64,000 bases of DNA from Ascarosepion bandense (GCA_037127315.1 JBBBDQ010000420.1:2846001-2910000); one strand, 5' to 3'; positions 10,661 to 21,072 are shown, counted from the first letter of the stretch. Numbers and translations are program-made. The notes: generated from the sequence alone by a model not told the origin.

Positions 10661-11640
10661 AAACAGCAAAAATAAAATATAATAAAATTACAATAAATTT
10701 TTAAATAAATCAAGTTCTATCCTGAGAATTTTAGAAGTTTATTTAAATATATTTTCGAGGTTGCACAACGACGATCTTCCGACAAAACAGAATCATCAAT
10801 AAAATCGAACATATTAAAGTAATGAGAATGAAAATTACTCAGCTTGCCAACAGTTACTAATTCAACTAAAAGTTTTATTTCTTTGGCTAAAATACAGATA
10901 ATTTAAGTCCTCATATCACTTTGCTAAAAATTGTTTCATTTGGACAGAAATATAAAATCGAAACAAATTCAATATCTCATTATATGTTGCTCGAAATTAA
11001 TTCGTTTTGCTAGAAATTGATTCAGTTTCCTAAAAATATATAATTTAATATTTGAAAATGAAAACTTGTTAACTTGTCTAGTAATGTCATATAACTGTTA
11101 ACAAATTTATTATTTCATTACATGTTGTTCGGAATAAATTCATTTTCTTAAAAAAATGTTTAATTTGGCTATAAATTTATAATTGTAAATGACATATGTT
11201 TCATGAAATTATTTAATTATGCTAGATGTTTCATTTTGCTTAAAATATAAAATCATAATAAATTCAATATCGCATTTTATTTTGTAAGAAAAGGCTTACA
11301 TTCCTAGAAATTTCAATTTTTACTTTTCGATGATTTATGATGGTCTGGAATGATCTCCAAAGTCAGTCTGAGCCACCATATGTCACCACTGAATGTATTT
11401 TGAATCTTCCTGCTAACACAGAAAACTGAACATTTCAGTCCATTTGACTTAAATTGATTCATTTGATTAGGGGATCAAACTCAGCTAGAGGCTGCCGGAC
11501 GGATAAATCATTAAGATTACATTAATGACACCACTTAATTCTGCTAGAAAATCGACAGCATTTTCTAAGTGAAAGTCTTTTGATTTTCTATTTAATATTT
11601 AACGACTGAGCTTCTGGAAGTTGTTTTGCCATGATATATG
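10660..11640. other. AT-rich degenerate repeats, otherwise empty
   Basis: Phrases such as ttgctagaaattgattca and ttttgcttaaaatataaaa recur loosely. The block at about 11486-11560 (gccggacggataaatca ... ccacttaattctgctag) matches 17.17-17.24 kb, showing a dispersed repeat. No coding signal is seen. Confidence 0.45.

Positions 11641-11641
<1 letters not shown>

Positions 11642-11702
<61 letters not shown>
11642..11702. repeat. (CA)n microsatellite
   Basis: About 30 uninterrupted CA units. Confidence 0.95.
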
Positions 11703-11703
<1 letters not shown>

Positions 11704-12127
11704 TTTCTCATATTGATGCAAATGTTTTTAACTGAGAGCAACGATACAACTCTCTGATACTAAAGGGATACACCGGGTAGCAAGTGTCTGTGTGCTCTCC
11801 GGTAGACCACATAGATACTCTGCTTTTCCGAAACTGTTCTGAACTAAAGTTAAATACTTCGTGGAACAGGTTCCTGCGGAGATGCTTTCCTGAATACTAT
11901 TTATTCAAGTCAAGTGTCAATCATTATCTATAATCCTTATCCTGATATTCTTCGCTTAATACCATCTCCTCTTTCATTCCTACCACACAACTCATTCATC
12001 ATAACTACCTTCTACCCAGAATATCTATCGAGCCTTGTAATGAGTAATCTTTGGCACAACTGAATCACAAACAAAGGGTTTAAATAAATAAATAAAACCA
12101 CATCACTTCAGGACTCCAATAACTTGA

Positions 12128-12600
12128 ATACACCATTGTGCAAATTAATTTAAACAAATCGAATAACGTTGTTCTAGGATCTTTCACACTTTCCTTGATC
12201 ACGTATACGTCGTCTCTTAGCGTTGTTTTTCTCTTCCGACCGAATTTACCTTTACGTTTTGGACGGATGGTTCCAGTTTGTTTCTTCGCCTTAATGACAC
12301 GACTGACAGTTGAAAGGCTGACATCAACAATATACGCGATCTCTCTGTAAGGCTTGCGAGTGTGTTCGCGCAGAGTTACAATTGTCGCATTCTTCAGTGG
12401 AATAACGCTCCTCACAGACAATAGCCATAGGGTAACTAATCGGCAATCGAGACAATAGTGTCTGGACGTGATAAAAATCTGATGCAATCATGGAAGATAC
12501 AATATTTTTCGAGGCCAAACAAATTTCATCATACACTCCGAAAATAGATTTATACTACTGCACACGACTGTAAATGTAATTTGAGGTAAACATAGAAAGC
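12128..12600 (-). pseudogene. Tc1-like transposase relic, N-terminal HTH and linker
   Basis: The frame is open from the HTH region (LREHTRKPYREIAYIV, VSLSTVSRVIK) through the basic linker (RPKRKGKFGRKRKTT) to the DDVYVIKESVKDPRTTLFDL motif. It then stops matching at the same place as the 2.25-2.70 kb copy. The catalytic domain is missing. The 5' flank gcgattacactctat matches the flank of the first copy, so both descend from the same truncated element. Confidence 0.8.
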
Positions 12601-13085
12601 GATTACACTCTATCTCTCTAATGGGTTTAAAACTGAAAGAAAAACACTTTAAAGCGCTTGTCTTTAATAGCGTCCCGAGTCACGATTTAGCAAGCGTCTT
12701 CTACTAAAATCTCGAGGCACAAGGAAAATGATTCATTTGAATCTATGCTGGTACTGTTTGCTCGTCAAGAGTAATTAATTTCCTTGAAAAGGTTTGCACT
12801 CAGTGTATACTTAACCTTCAGCATAATGATTCGTTTAGCAATATCGCTCTCTTCATAGCCAGATACTTGTACAAGAGGTCATCACGTCAGTGCCGGTTAT
12901 TTAGAGGCGAGAATCAAACGATTAAAATCAACAAACAGGAAAACTACGGAAAGTGACACACTGTAGCCTATGTTTAGAGATGCAGGTTTCATAAGCTAAA
13001 CTTTCAAACAGCCACATCATTCTGAAAATAATGATGCTAGTCGAAAAAAATCTACCCAACGAGTTACAACATCGACGCGCTGAAT
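12600..13085. other. unannotated interval
   Basis: No recognisable gene, repeat terminus or RNA motif. Confidence 0.4.
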
Positions 13086-13400
13086 TTTCTTCTTCTATGT
13101 GCCCTGTCCCTTCAGGATGTAGGCGATCATGGCTTTCCACGTTTCCCTATCCCTGGTGGCTCTTAGCAAGCTTTCTCCTGTTACACCATGCAATCCTCGT
13201 TCCGTCATCCACCTGATTAGGTCCTTCAAATATGTTATCCGTTGCTTTCCCCTGTCTCTTTTCCCCTCTATCTGGCCTGTCAGTTTCAGATTCTCCAAGC
13301 CCTCCTTCCTAATTGCGTGTCCCAGGAACTTCAGCTGTCGCTTCCTGATGCTCAGTATTATTTCCTTTTTGTCTCCACCATTTCCAAGACCTCATAGGGC
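13085..13400 (-). pseudogene. LINE-B endonuclease/RT ORF, C-terminal fragment
   Basis: The minus-strand frame reads ENLKLTGQIEGKRDRGKQR, then YLKDLIRWM and a conserved A-x-DR-x-W-KAMIAY block ending at a stop. This is the typical C-terminal tail of LINE polyproteins in which a GK-x-GKR-x-RGR basic run precedes a W-containing segment. A homologous fragment lies at 54.28-54.84 kb. The RT domain is not present. Confidence 0.7.
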
Positions 13401-14040
13401 GTTTAGTTATTTAAGCTTAACTTCGTCTGCTTCATTAAAATACCCAATGAGGATCGACCATATTACTCACATCAATGTGGGTGTTCAAAATAGGTTCAAA
13501 TACCTGTCTCATCAGTTTCATTTACTTTCGTGCAAATATTTTTCGGACTGCACAAACCGATTTCTTTTCCTAGCTATGGATTAAACAGTAGGTTAAATTC
13601 AGTTCTTTAACTTTGGGCGGCAGCCAGAGAGAAAAGAATTCTGAATCTCAAACTATCACAACGAAAAACATTCCACTTTTTTCCCATTCTTAGATGATAA
13701 AAGTGAAGCAAGATGTGGAGAGTCATGATCTGAAGGGAAATTAAAAAAATATCTATAAGACAAGGTTAATAACTATGATTAAAAAAAGCTTCTCTATCAT
13801 AGCTTAGCGTGATACAAGGTCAGAAATGTGAAGCACTTAATGAGTGTGGAACTTATTCAATTGTAATGACCTGAAAATATCATGGCGACTATGGAGCACT
13901 CAATGAGGGTTGATCATATTGTAATAACTACGAAAAGAGATTGATAAACATTACCCAAAAGCGAGGATCCCTATATATTTTCTAAGTTAGCTTAGTTTTT
14001 GTCAATGTGACAAATCTAAAATAGAATTGAAATCATTACA
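13400..14040. other. unannotated interval
   Basis: Phrases such as aatgagtgtggaacttattcaattgtaa and aatgagggttgatcatattgtaa recur at 13840-13930, a weak tandem similarity. Nothing else is recognised. Confidence 0.4.
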
Positions 14041-14235
14041 CTAGCTTGATTTGTTTATTTTGTTTTACGGCGTATCAAATTCAGTCGGTTATTTAATTCC
14101 GACAAGATTTTTAGTATAGGTTTGTATGGATAGAATGTTTTCTTTGTAAGAAATCATTTTGTAAATCAGGTTTCATGGACGTTTTTCAAAAAAGAGGATT
14201 TTTTGTCGGAAGCCAAATATATTCCTCGCAATTTT
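14040..14235. repeat. dispersed repeat D, block adjoining the satellite
   Basis: Matches 7600-7790: ttttacggcgtatcaa, then ttaattccgacaagatttt, then aaagaggattttttgtcg. It abuts the left edge of the 56-bp satellite. Confidence 0.6.
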
Positions 14236-14257
14236 TTTATTTTTCTTCAAATATGTA

Positions 14258-16815
14258 TTGCTGGTAATATTATTTTTAATGTATTGCTGATAATATCTTT
14301 TAGAATGTATTGATTATAATACTTTTTTAAAAAATATACTGCTGGTGATATTTTTTAGAATGTATTAATTGTAATACTTTTTAAAAAAAATATACTGCTA
14401 GTAATATTTTTTAGAATGTATTGATTGTAATACTTTTTTAAAAAATATACTGCTGGTAATATTTTTTAGAATGTATTGATTGTAATAATTTTTTAAAAAA
14501 TATACTGCTGGTAATATTTTTTAGAATGTATTGATTGTAATACTTTTTTAATAAATATACTGCTGGTAATATTTTTTTAGAATGTATTGATTGAAATACT
14601 TTTAAAAAATATACTGCTGATAATATTTTTTAGAATGTATTGATTGTAATACTTTTTTAAAAAATATACCGCTGGTAATATTTTTTATAATGTATTGATT
14701 GTAATACTTTTTTAAAAAATATACTGCTGATAATATTTTTAGAATGTATTGATTGTAATAATTTTTAAAAAATATACTGCTGACAATATTTTTAGAATGT
14801 ATTGATTGTAATACTTTTTTAAAAAATATACTGCTGATAATATTTATAGAATGTATTGATTGTAATACTTTTTAAAAAAATATACTGCTGGTAATATTTT
14901 TTAGAATGTATTGATTGTAATACTTTTTTAAAAAAATACTGCTGGTAATATTTTTTAGAATGTATTGATTGTAATACTTTTTTAAAAAATATACTGCTGG
15001 TAATATTTTTTAGAATGTATTGATTGTAATACATTTTTAAAAAATATACTGCTGGTAAAATTTTTTAGAATGTATTAATTGTAATACTTTTTAAAAAATA
15101 TACTGCTGGTAACATTTTTTAGAATGTATTGATTGTAATACTTTTTAAAAAATATACTGCTGATAATATTTTTTAGAATGCATTGATTGTAATACTTTTT
15201 TAAAAATATACTGCTGGTAATATTTTTTAGAATGCATTGATCGTAATACTTTTTAAAAAATATACTGCTGATAACATTTTTTAGAATGTATTGATTGTAA
15301 TACTTTTTTAAAAATATAATGCTGGTAATATTTTTAGAATGTATTGATTGTAATACTTTTTTAAAAAATTTACTGCTGGTAATATCTTTAGAATGTATTG
15401 ATTGTAATACTTTTTTAAAAAATATACTGCTGAGAATATTTTTAGAATGTATTGATTGTAACACTTTTTAAAAAATATACTGCTGATAATATTTTTAGAA
15501 TGTATTTATTGTAATACTTTTTAAAAAAAATATACTGCTGATAATATTTTTAGAATGTATTGATTGTAATACTTTTTTATAAAATATACTGCTGATAATA
15601 TTTTTACAATGTATTGATTGTAATACTTTTTTAAAAAATATACTGCGGGTATTATTTTTTAGAATGTATTGATTGTAATACCTTTTTAGCAAATATACTG
15701 TTCGTATTATTTTTTAGAATGTATTGATTGTAATACTTTTTTAATAAATATACTGTTGGTATTATTTTTTAGAATGTATTCATTGTAATACTTTTTTAAC
15801 AAATATACTGTTCGTATTATTTTTTAGAATGTATTGATTGTAATCCTTTTTTAAAAAATATACTGCTGATAATATTTTTAGACTGTATTGATTGTAATAC
15901 TTTTTAAAAAATATACTGCTGGTAATATTTTTTAGGATGTATTGATTGTAATACTTTTTTAAAAAATATACTGCTGATTATATTTTTAGAATGTAATGAT
16001 TGTAATACTTTTTAAAAAATATACTGCTGGTAACATTTTTAGAATGTATTGATTGTAATACTTTTTTAAAAGATATACTGCTGATAATATTTTTAGAATG
16101 TATTAATTGTAATACTTTTTTAAAAAATATACTGCTGGTAATATTTTTTAGAATGTATTGATTTTAATACTTTTTTAAAAAATATACTGCTGGTAATATT
16201 TTTTCGAATGTATTGATTGTAATATATTTTTAAAAATATACTGCTGGTAAATTTTTTTAGAATGTATTAATTGTAATACTTTCTTAAAAATATACTGCTG
16301 GTAATATTTTTTTAGAATGTATTGATTGTAATACTTTTTAAAAAATATACTGCTGATAATATTTTCTAGAATGTATTGATTGTAATACTTTTTAAAAAAT
16401 ATACTGCTGGTAAAATTTTTTAGAATGTATTAATTGTAATACTTTTTTAAAAAATATACTCCTGGTAATATTTTTTAGAATTTATTGATTGTAATACTTT
16501 TTTAAAAATATACTGCTGATAATATTTTTAGAATGTATTGATTGTAATACTTTTTAAAAAATATACTGCTGGTAACATTTTTAGAATGTATTGATTGTTA
16601 TACTTTTTTAAAAGATATACTGCTGATAATATTTTTAGAATGTATTGATTGTAATACTTTTATAAAAAATATACTGCTGGTAATATTTTTTAGAATGTAT
16701 TGATTGTAATACATTTTTTAAAAATATACTGCCGATAATATTTGTAATAGATTTCTGATAATGCTTTTTAACCGTATTGCTGGTAATATCTTTTTCAAAA
16801 ATATATTGCTGGTAA
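14258..16815. repeat. 2.5-kb AT-rich satellite, unit about 56 bp
   Basis: About 45 head-to-tail copies of a unit containing tagaatgtattgattgtaat, then an acttttttaaaaaata segment, then tactgctggtaatat. Each unit contains the inverted repeat gtatt-gattgt-aatac. A/T-run length varies between units, and the right edge near 16740-16815 decays. Minus-strand open frames of up to 129 codons arise because the unit lacks stops in some frames. They are not evidence of a protein. Confidence 0.95.
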
Positions 16816-17870
16816 GATTTTTTATTCAAAATGTATTTTCATATTTTCATAGTGTTTTTAACCACAAAAGCTGGTACCCTAAGACGTGCTGCTACCCTGA
16901 GTCTGGGTGGACCTTGGACTAACAACAATAAAGAGGTGGTTCTCCCTCACAGAGACCTTGCTGTCAAACGTTGTTGGTCGATATACTCAAGACACAATGT
17001 CTGTAAGACTTACTTAATAAGTTCTACTCCTCAACCCAAATGACATAATTATGATTTTTAACTTTGGCTTAAACCTAGCAAAAGGCCGAAAGGATGGGCC
17101 CCTCAGCGAGAAGCGAACAAATTGCACTAACATAAATATCCGTCCCTCGAGAATTTTGTGGGAGGCAGCCGGACGGACAAATCGTTTAGATTACGTTAAT
17201 GACGCCACTTAATTCTGCTAGATAATCGACAACATGTTCTACATGCAGTTTGAACACAATCTACAACTGTTTGTTGCTGTAAACAAGTAAAACGCTCTTA
17301 TTACATATTATCAAGTGTTTTTGAATCGTTTTTTTTTTTAGTTTAGAAGACACGGTGACATGTACTTAAAAGCATTGATCGCTTCGTGACTACTGAAGAA
17401 AGGAGCCTTGCCATCGTCGATGTTTCCCGCCACTTGGAAATATTAAACAGCGCGTTTGTTTCGCAATACACTGGCTTCTTAGTAAGGGCCAATTTTGGGG
17501 TTGGATTATTTATTTATTCATTTTTAAATAAGTAGATGACATAGTTCTAGGCCTTGTTCATTGATGTGCATAAGTTGTTTGTTGTTTTCTTGTCAAAGAA
17601 CCAGTTAAGGCAACTAAACTTTCTCATTTAAGGTCATTGGGTGAGGGGGGAATATAGATTCAAAATGTATAAAACCTACAAAGCAGAAGTAATTGCATTT
17701 ATCAACAAATTAAAAAATTCGAATAACATTTATCGGAGAACTGAATTCCTTCTCTGGGATGTTACTCTTCGCAAAAAAAAAATTATATCTTTCTATGCAT
17801 TCTTCAGATAATCCTTCAAAAAAAGAAATTTTTATTTGTCCTTCCACAAAAATGAAATGTGACAAACTGC
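16815..17870. other. unannotated interval with one dispersed block
   Basis: The sequence at 17165-17240 (cagccggacggacaaatcg ... ccacttaattctgctagata) repeats 11.49-11.56 kb. A possible coding-like stretch at 16860-17040 has no recognisable motif. Confidence 0.4.
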
Positions 17871-17871
17871 A

Positions 17872-17875
<4 letters not shown>

Positions 17876-17927
<52 letters not shown>
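17876..17927. repeat. (TA)n microsatellite abutting SINE-2
   Basis: About 25 TA units with one TG interruption. It forms the 3' neighbour of the hammerhead in SINE-2. Confidence 0.95.
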
Positions 17928-17933
<6 letters not shown>

Positions 17934-18153
17934 CATCCGCAGACAGATCTGTTTCGCTGTATCACAGCTCATCAGTCCGGTTAGACTCCGATTACTACAC
18001 AACCCAGGCTCAAAACCCGACCGATTTGGCGTCAGTCGGTGACGCTACCCCTGGGCTATGGGGCGCTCGGGAGAAGAAGGCACTCTTTTTTGCGCATATT
18101 ATATTACGCACCCAATAGCTAGCGTGCTCAAATTCATTTTTACTGAATGAACG

Positions 18154-18157
<4 letters not shown>
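17928..18157 (-). mobile_element. SINE-2: tRNA head + hammerhead + (TA)n
   Basis: Read on the minus strand, an A-box-like tagcccaggggtagcg (near 18055-18040) and a B-box-like cgggttttgagcctggg (near 18020-18004) lie at tRNA spacing, with an anticodon-arm-like accga/tcggt pair between them. About 25 nt further on is a hammerhead ribozyme motif (separate entry), followed by the (TA)n tract. The other edge, ttactgaatgaacgata, also abuts (TA)n, consistent with insertion into a TA microsatellite. It resembles in plan the schistosome SINE-like Sm-alpha element, which has a pol III promoter and a hammerhead. No protein is encoded. Confidence 0.75.
17935..17981 (-). ncRNA. hammerhead ribozyme motif in SINE-2
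   Basis: Minus strand, in order: stem I 5' strand ACCGGA; core CUGAUGA (plus 17969-17975); stem II GCUGU/ACAGC with a 3-nt loop; core GAAA (plus 17952-17955); short stem III ACAG/CUGU; cleavage triplet GUC (plus 17942-17944); stem I 3' strand UGCGGAU, pairing with one G-G mismatch. All invariant core positions of the hammerhead (CUGANGA, GAAA, NUH) are present. Cleavage would fall 3' of the GUC. Confidence 0.75.

Positions 18158-18202
<45 letters not shown>
18155..18202. repeat. (TA)n microsatellite
   Basis: About 22 TA units, between SINE-2 and the next hammerhead. Confidence 0.95.
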
Positions 18203-18207
<5 letters not shown>

Positions 18208-18296
18208 AAAAGTGTGAGAAGCCGTGAACGTTTTCTTTAAAATATATATTTATTGTTTGGTATTCATAAAAGTTATGGAGTATTAATTTGTCATGG

Positions 18297-18348
18297 TTTG
18301 CGCTACACGTGTTTCGAGTCTAAAATTGACTCTCTTCAGGCGAACAAA
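18297..18348 (-). ncRNA. hammerhead ribozyme motif
   Basis: Minus strand: stem I 5' UUUG-UU-CGC, core CUGAAGA (plus 18333-18339), stem II GAGUC/GACUC with a 7-nt loop, GAAA (plus 18312-18315), a two-base-pair stem III closed by loop ACGU, triplet GUA, stem I 3' GCGCAAA. Stem I pairs as CGC/GCG plus UUUG/CAAA around a UU bulge. The very short stem III is the form known from Penelope-like elements. About 95 nt downstream lies the (TA)n at 18155-18202. Upstream sequence is cut by Helitron H1. Confidence 0.7.
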
Positions 18349-18383
18349 TTCGTTGTTTTTACGTTTGGGTTTCTCTGAGTATC

Positions 18384-18570
18384 TCTGCGAGTGTTCGTAG
18401 CTAGGTTTGGTGTCGAGGTACCCCCGATAAATATCGAAAATCGATAAAATATAGGGTTATGGAAGGAGTGGTCCAATTTTAATCAAATTTAATACACTCG
18501 TAGACAAAGACATAAGAAACGATATTCAGATATGTCAAGGTTGCAGTTCTTACAATAGTGCAGAAAATCG

Positions 18571-18632
<62 letters not shown>

Positions 18633-18995
18633 GCAAGATGTTTGTGTGTGTCTGTTTATCTGCCTGTATGTCTGTATTTGTTCAGCCCTTTTATTTTAGT
18701 TTTTGCTTCGGGTTTGGCTCTAAGTAAGTATGATTGTAGTTCTTAGTATCAGCCATGATACCATTTACTCAGAGGACTTATTTGGCCTTCAAAATTTAGT
18801 TTACGATGAAAAAAAACTAATTTTCTATCGATACCAGGAAATCAAAATTTGACTTACATCTATTCGTCTTTCTTTTACTCGAAACAACTATTGCATTTTA
18901 GTCTTTCGCGCCAACGTCCAAAGAGTCCGAGCTCCAGGACCATGGATTAGTTTTAAAGCTTTAATTACACTCGAGGAACGCCGGGCTATACTGCA
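18384..18995 (+). mobile_element. Helitron copy H1, 5'-truncated
   Basis: Contains the family landmarks: tcgaggtacccccgataaat, the (TA)n block at 18572-18628, the ggcaagatgtttgtgtgtg block, the atcgataccaggaaatcaaa block and the terminal hairpin region aacgccgggctatactgc. The 5' terminus (TCTAAACTTATTTATAAATG) is missing. The 3' end joins LINE-A sequence through shared actgc. It is non-autonomous, with no Rep/helicase coding. Confidence 0.8.
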
Positions 18996-19385
18996 ACTAG
19001 TGCTCATGTGGTTACATAAGAAAAGAGTGATGAGAAAGAAGAACAAGTTATAGGGTATTTCAGAGAATGTGTAAGAAAAGGGTGAGAATACAGGTGTGAA
19101 CAGGGCTGCATGAAAGTGGAGTGGAAAGGGAGAAGAACATGATACAAGTGTTGACAGGGAAAGGATGCGAGGCAAGAAGATAAGAAGTCAAATTTGACAT
19201 TGCATTGAAATTCTTGGAGATTGTAGCGGTCAGGGAAGCAAGTATACAGAAAAAAAATTCCAAAAGCGGTAAGTGCGAGTAAAGAAAAGAAGCTGACAGA
19301 GTAGAAGTTGCGGCAGTTACATTTGATTTGCACGCTGTAAAACAGTGGAACATAGTTACTAGTCTAGTAACTCGAGTAAATTAAT
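18994..19385 (-). mobile_element. LINE-A 3' region lacking its poly(A) end
   Basis: Minus-strand LINE-A C-terminus plus 3' UTR: reading left to right there are ggttacataagaaaagagtg, ttcttggagattgtagcggtc, and cattgcattgaaat. The last ~40 bp of the LINE (ttggggtga and poly(A)) are absent where it meets the Helitron H1 end. Confidence 0.7.
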
Positions 19386-19399
19386 GCACAGAGTACACC

Positions 19400-19723
19400 T
19401 CCTGTCAGGCTCATAGTTAGAGAGACAATAGTGAAGCAACGTCATCTCGGTTACTTTCAGCGACAGTAGCTAGACAACGTCTGCTCAGTCTATTCTCTTG
19501 ACTACCAGTTATTAAACTTTCCTAGCAGTTATGAAAACCTATGCCGCGTGTTTGCTCTTTAAGAATGTCATTATTGTTTTGTAATAATTATGTCGTCGAG
19601 TAAATAAGAATATATACATACATATATGTGAAAAGTGTATGTATATAATTATAAATATCAATATATACATGCAATTTGTTATATATATATTATATTATTT
19701 ATATATTATATATGCGTGGTCGG

Positions 19724-19763
<40 letters not shown>

Positions 19764-20080
19764 GAGCCCCGCACGATTCGCATATATGTTTGTGTGAGCC
19801 CCGTTGGGCGGACGCGCGTGTGTGTATTTTGGGTGTACATATATGTATATATGTCTGCGTCTGTCATGACAACAAATTTTCCTCCCACTTCCACAAAATA
19901 CACCAATATATGCAGCCCTACATATAGCCAATTTTTAAAAAAATTTAATCAGTTTGTCTGACGATCGCAAGAGCATGAAACCCAGGGTTACAAACTCATA
20001 CCTATATACATATATATATAACTACTAAAAAGTTGTAAGTTTAAAAATGTATTTTTTGACAGTATTTATTTATTTCTATT
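19400..20080. other. low-copy repeat R plus (TA)n, otherwise empty
   Basis: The segment 19495-19600 (ccagttattaaactttcc ... tgccgcgtgtttgctctttaag ... attatgtcgtcgagta) matches 33.56-33.70 kb. A (TA)n tract lies at 19723-19762. No tRNA-like boxes or conserved ORF were found. Confidence 0.5.
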
Positions 20081-20092
20081 ATTATATTTGAT

Positions 20093-20135
20093 ATTTCAGA
20101 CCGTCCTCGGCCTTTCATCAGAAACAAATGATTTT
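20093..20135 (-). ncRNA. hammerhead-like motif, weak
   Basis: Minus strand: CUGAUGA (reverse of tcatcag near 20117), one extra A, stem II AGGCC/GGUCU with a 6-nt loop, then GAAA and an AUAU/AUAU stem III with triplet AUA. Stem I is not convincing. A short TA run lies downstream near 20005-20022. Confidence 0.35.
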
Positions 20136-20445
20136 AAAATTTAAATTGGAAGCGTTTTCGCGAGGAGCGTTCGTCGAGAGATTGTTTACATCACGTGACG
20201 CAGAAAGCGACAGATTTTTTTTTTAGTATTTGTAAACGTAGACCTATCTTTAAAAAATACTTATAAATGTTGTTTTAAAGAAAAATTTTTTAAATATATC
20301 TAAAAAATGTTTAACTTTTGAAATATTTATAAAGATTCAAAACACCTAAGTCCCTATTTAACCCTAGCCTCTATGTATTTAATTTTAAAATCTAGTATTT
20401 TTCTTTCTTTCTGCTTGAGTATGTAGAACTAAAATCAGAATCTAT

Positions 20446-20453
20446 TATATATA

Positions 20454-20522
<69 letters not shown>
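20446..20522. repeat. (TA)n microsatellite
   Basis: About 38 TA units. It lies 18 nt downstream (minus-strand sense) of the best hammerhead in the window. Confidence 0.95.
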
Positions 20523-20540
20523 ACTGTTACATTAGAACAT

Positions 20541-20607
20541 GTAACTACTACAAAACTGTACATTTTGTTTCGACATTGAAAGAACAATGTCTCATCAGGT
20601 AGTTAAC
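20541..20607 (-). ncRNA. hammerhead ribozyme motif, complete
   Basis: Minus strand, all parts present: stem I 5' GUUAACUAC; CUGAUGA (plus 20592-20598); stem II GACAUUG/CAAUGUC (7 bp, 6-nt loop); GAAA (plus 20568-20571); stem III ACAAAA/UUUUGU (6 bp, 7-nt loop); cleavage triplet GUA (plus 20549-20551); stem I 3' GUAGUUAC, giving 7 contiguous stem-I pairs. The core agrees with the hammerhead consensus at every position. No tRNA-like head is visible. A partial mirror copy (attgttaactacct ... gaaagtaac) at 20622-20650 makes an inverted pair. Confidence 0.85.
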
Positions 20608-20746
20608 AATCATGCTTACCATCATTGTTAACTACCTCATTAGAAAGTAACTAGAATAATTTTTTTCTGCACTATTTTTACATCGAGCCCTGTTTTAAAT
20701 TAATTTTTTGAACGTTGCAATTTTATTCTTCGTTCTTTTGCATTTG

Positions 20747-20748
<2 letters not shown>

Positions 20749-20801
<53 letters not shown>
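20749..20801. repeat. (TA)n microsatellite
   Basis: About 26 TA units. Confidence 0.95.
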
Positions 20802-20804
<3 letters not shown>

Positions 20805-20947
20805 AATTCAGATACTTCAATCCAAGGGAAAAAAGCAGGAAGGTAAATTCCAAAAAACCCGATCCTAATTAATATTCAAAATTTATTTTAATATTAAAAA
20901 ATGATACAGGAAGAGAGCTCCATGTAATAAAATATTACAGAGCAAAT

Positions 20948-21010
20948 ATATATTAAAAAAGGATTAATTCAAAGATGTTAATGGCCATTCAACATCTTTG
21001 AATTAATCCT

Positions 21011-21022
<12 letters not shown>
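20948..21022. repeat. perfect 32-bp inverted repeat (palindrome)
   Basis: Arms at 20948-20979 and 20991-21022 are exact reverse complements (core ggattaattcaaagatgtt). The 11-nt spacer is itself nearly palindromic (aatggccatt). It abuts the (TA)n at 21016-21069. Confidence 0.9.

Positions 21023-21067
<45 letters not shown>

Positions 21068-21072
<5 letters not shown>

Noticed and set aside
14819..15692. Minus-strand open frames of 65-129 codons with YYNQYILKN-type repeats
   Set aside because: They arise from a 56-bp satellite unit that lacks stops in some frames; periodic, AT-driven composition and no start or conservation signal.
14258..16815. Regular repeats that might be mistaken for a CRISPR array
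   Set aside because: Units are contiguous and spacer-free, AT-rich, and the setting is eukaryotic.
18996..19000. Canonical Helitron CTAG end for copy H1
   Set aside because: The bases fit the LINE-A 3' UTR better; the Helitron probably stops within the shared actgc.
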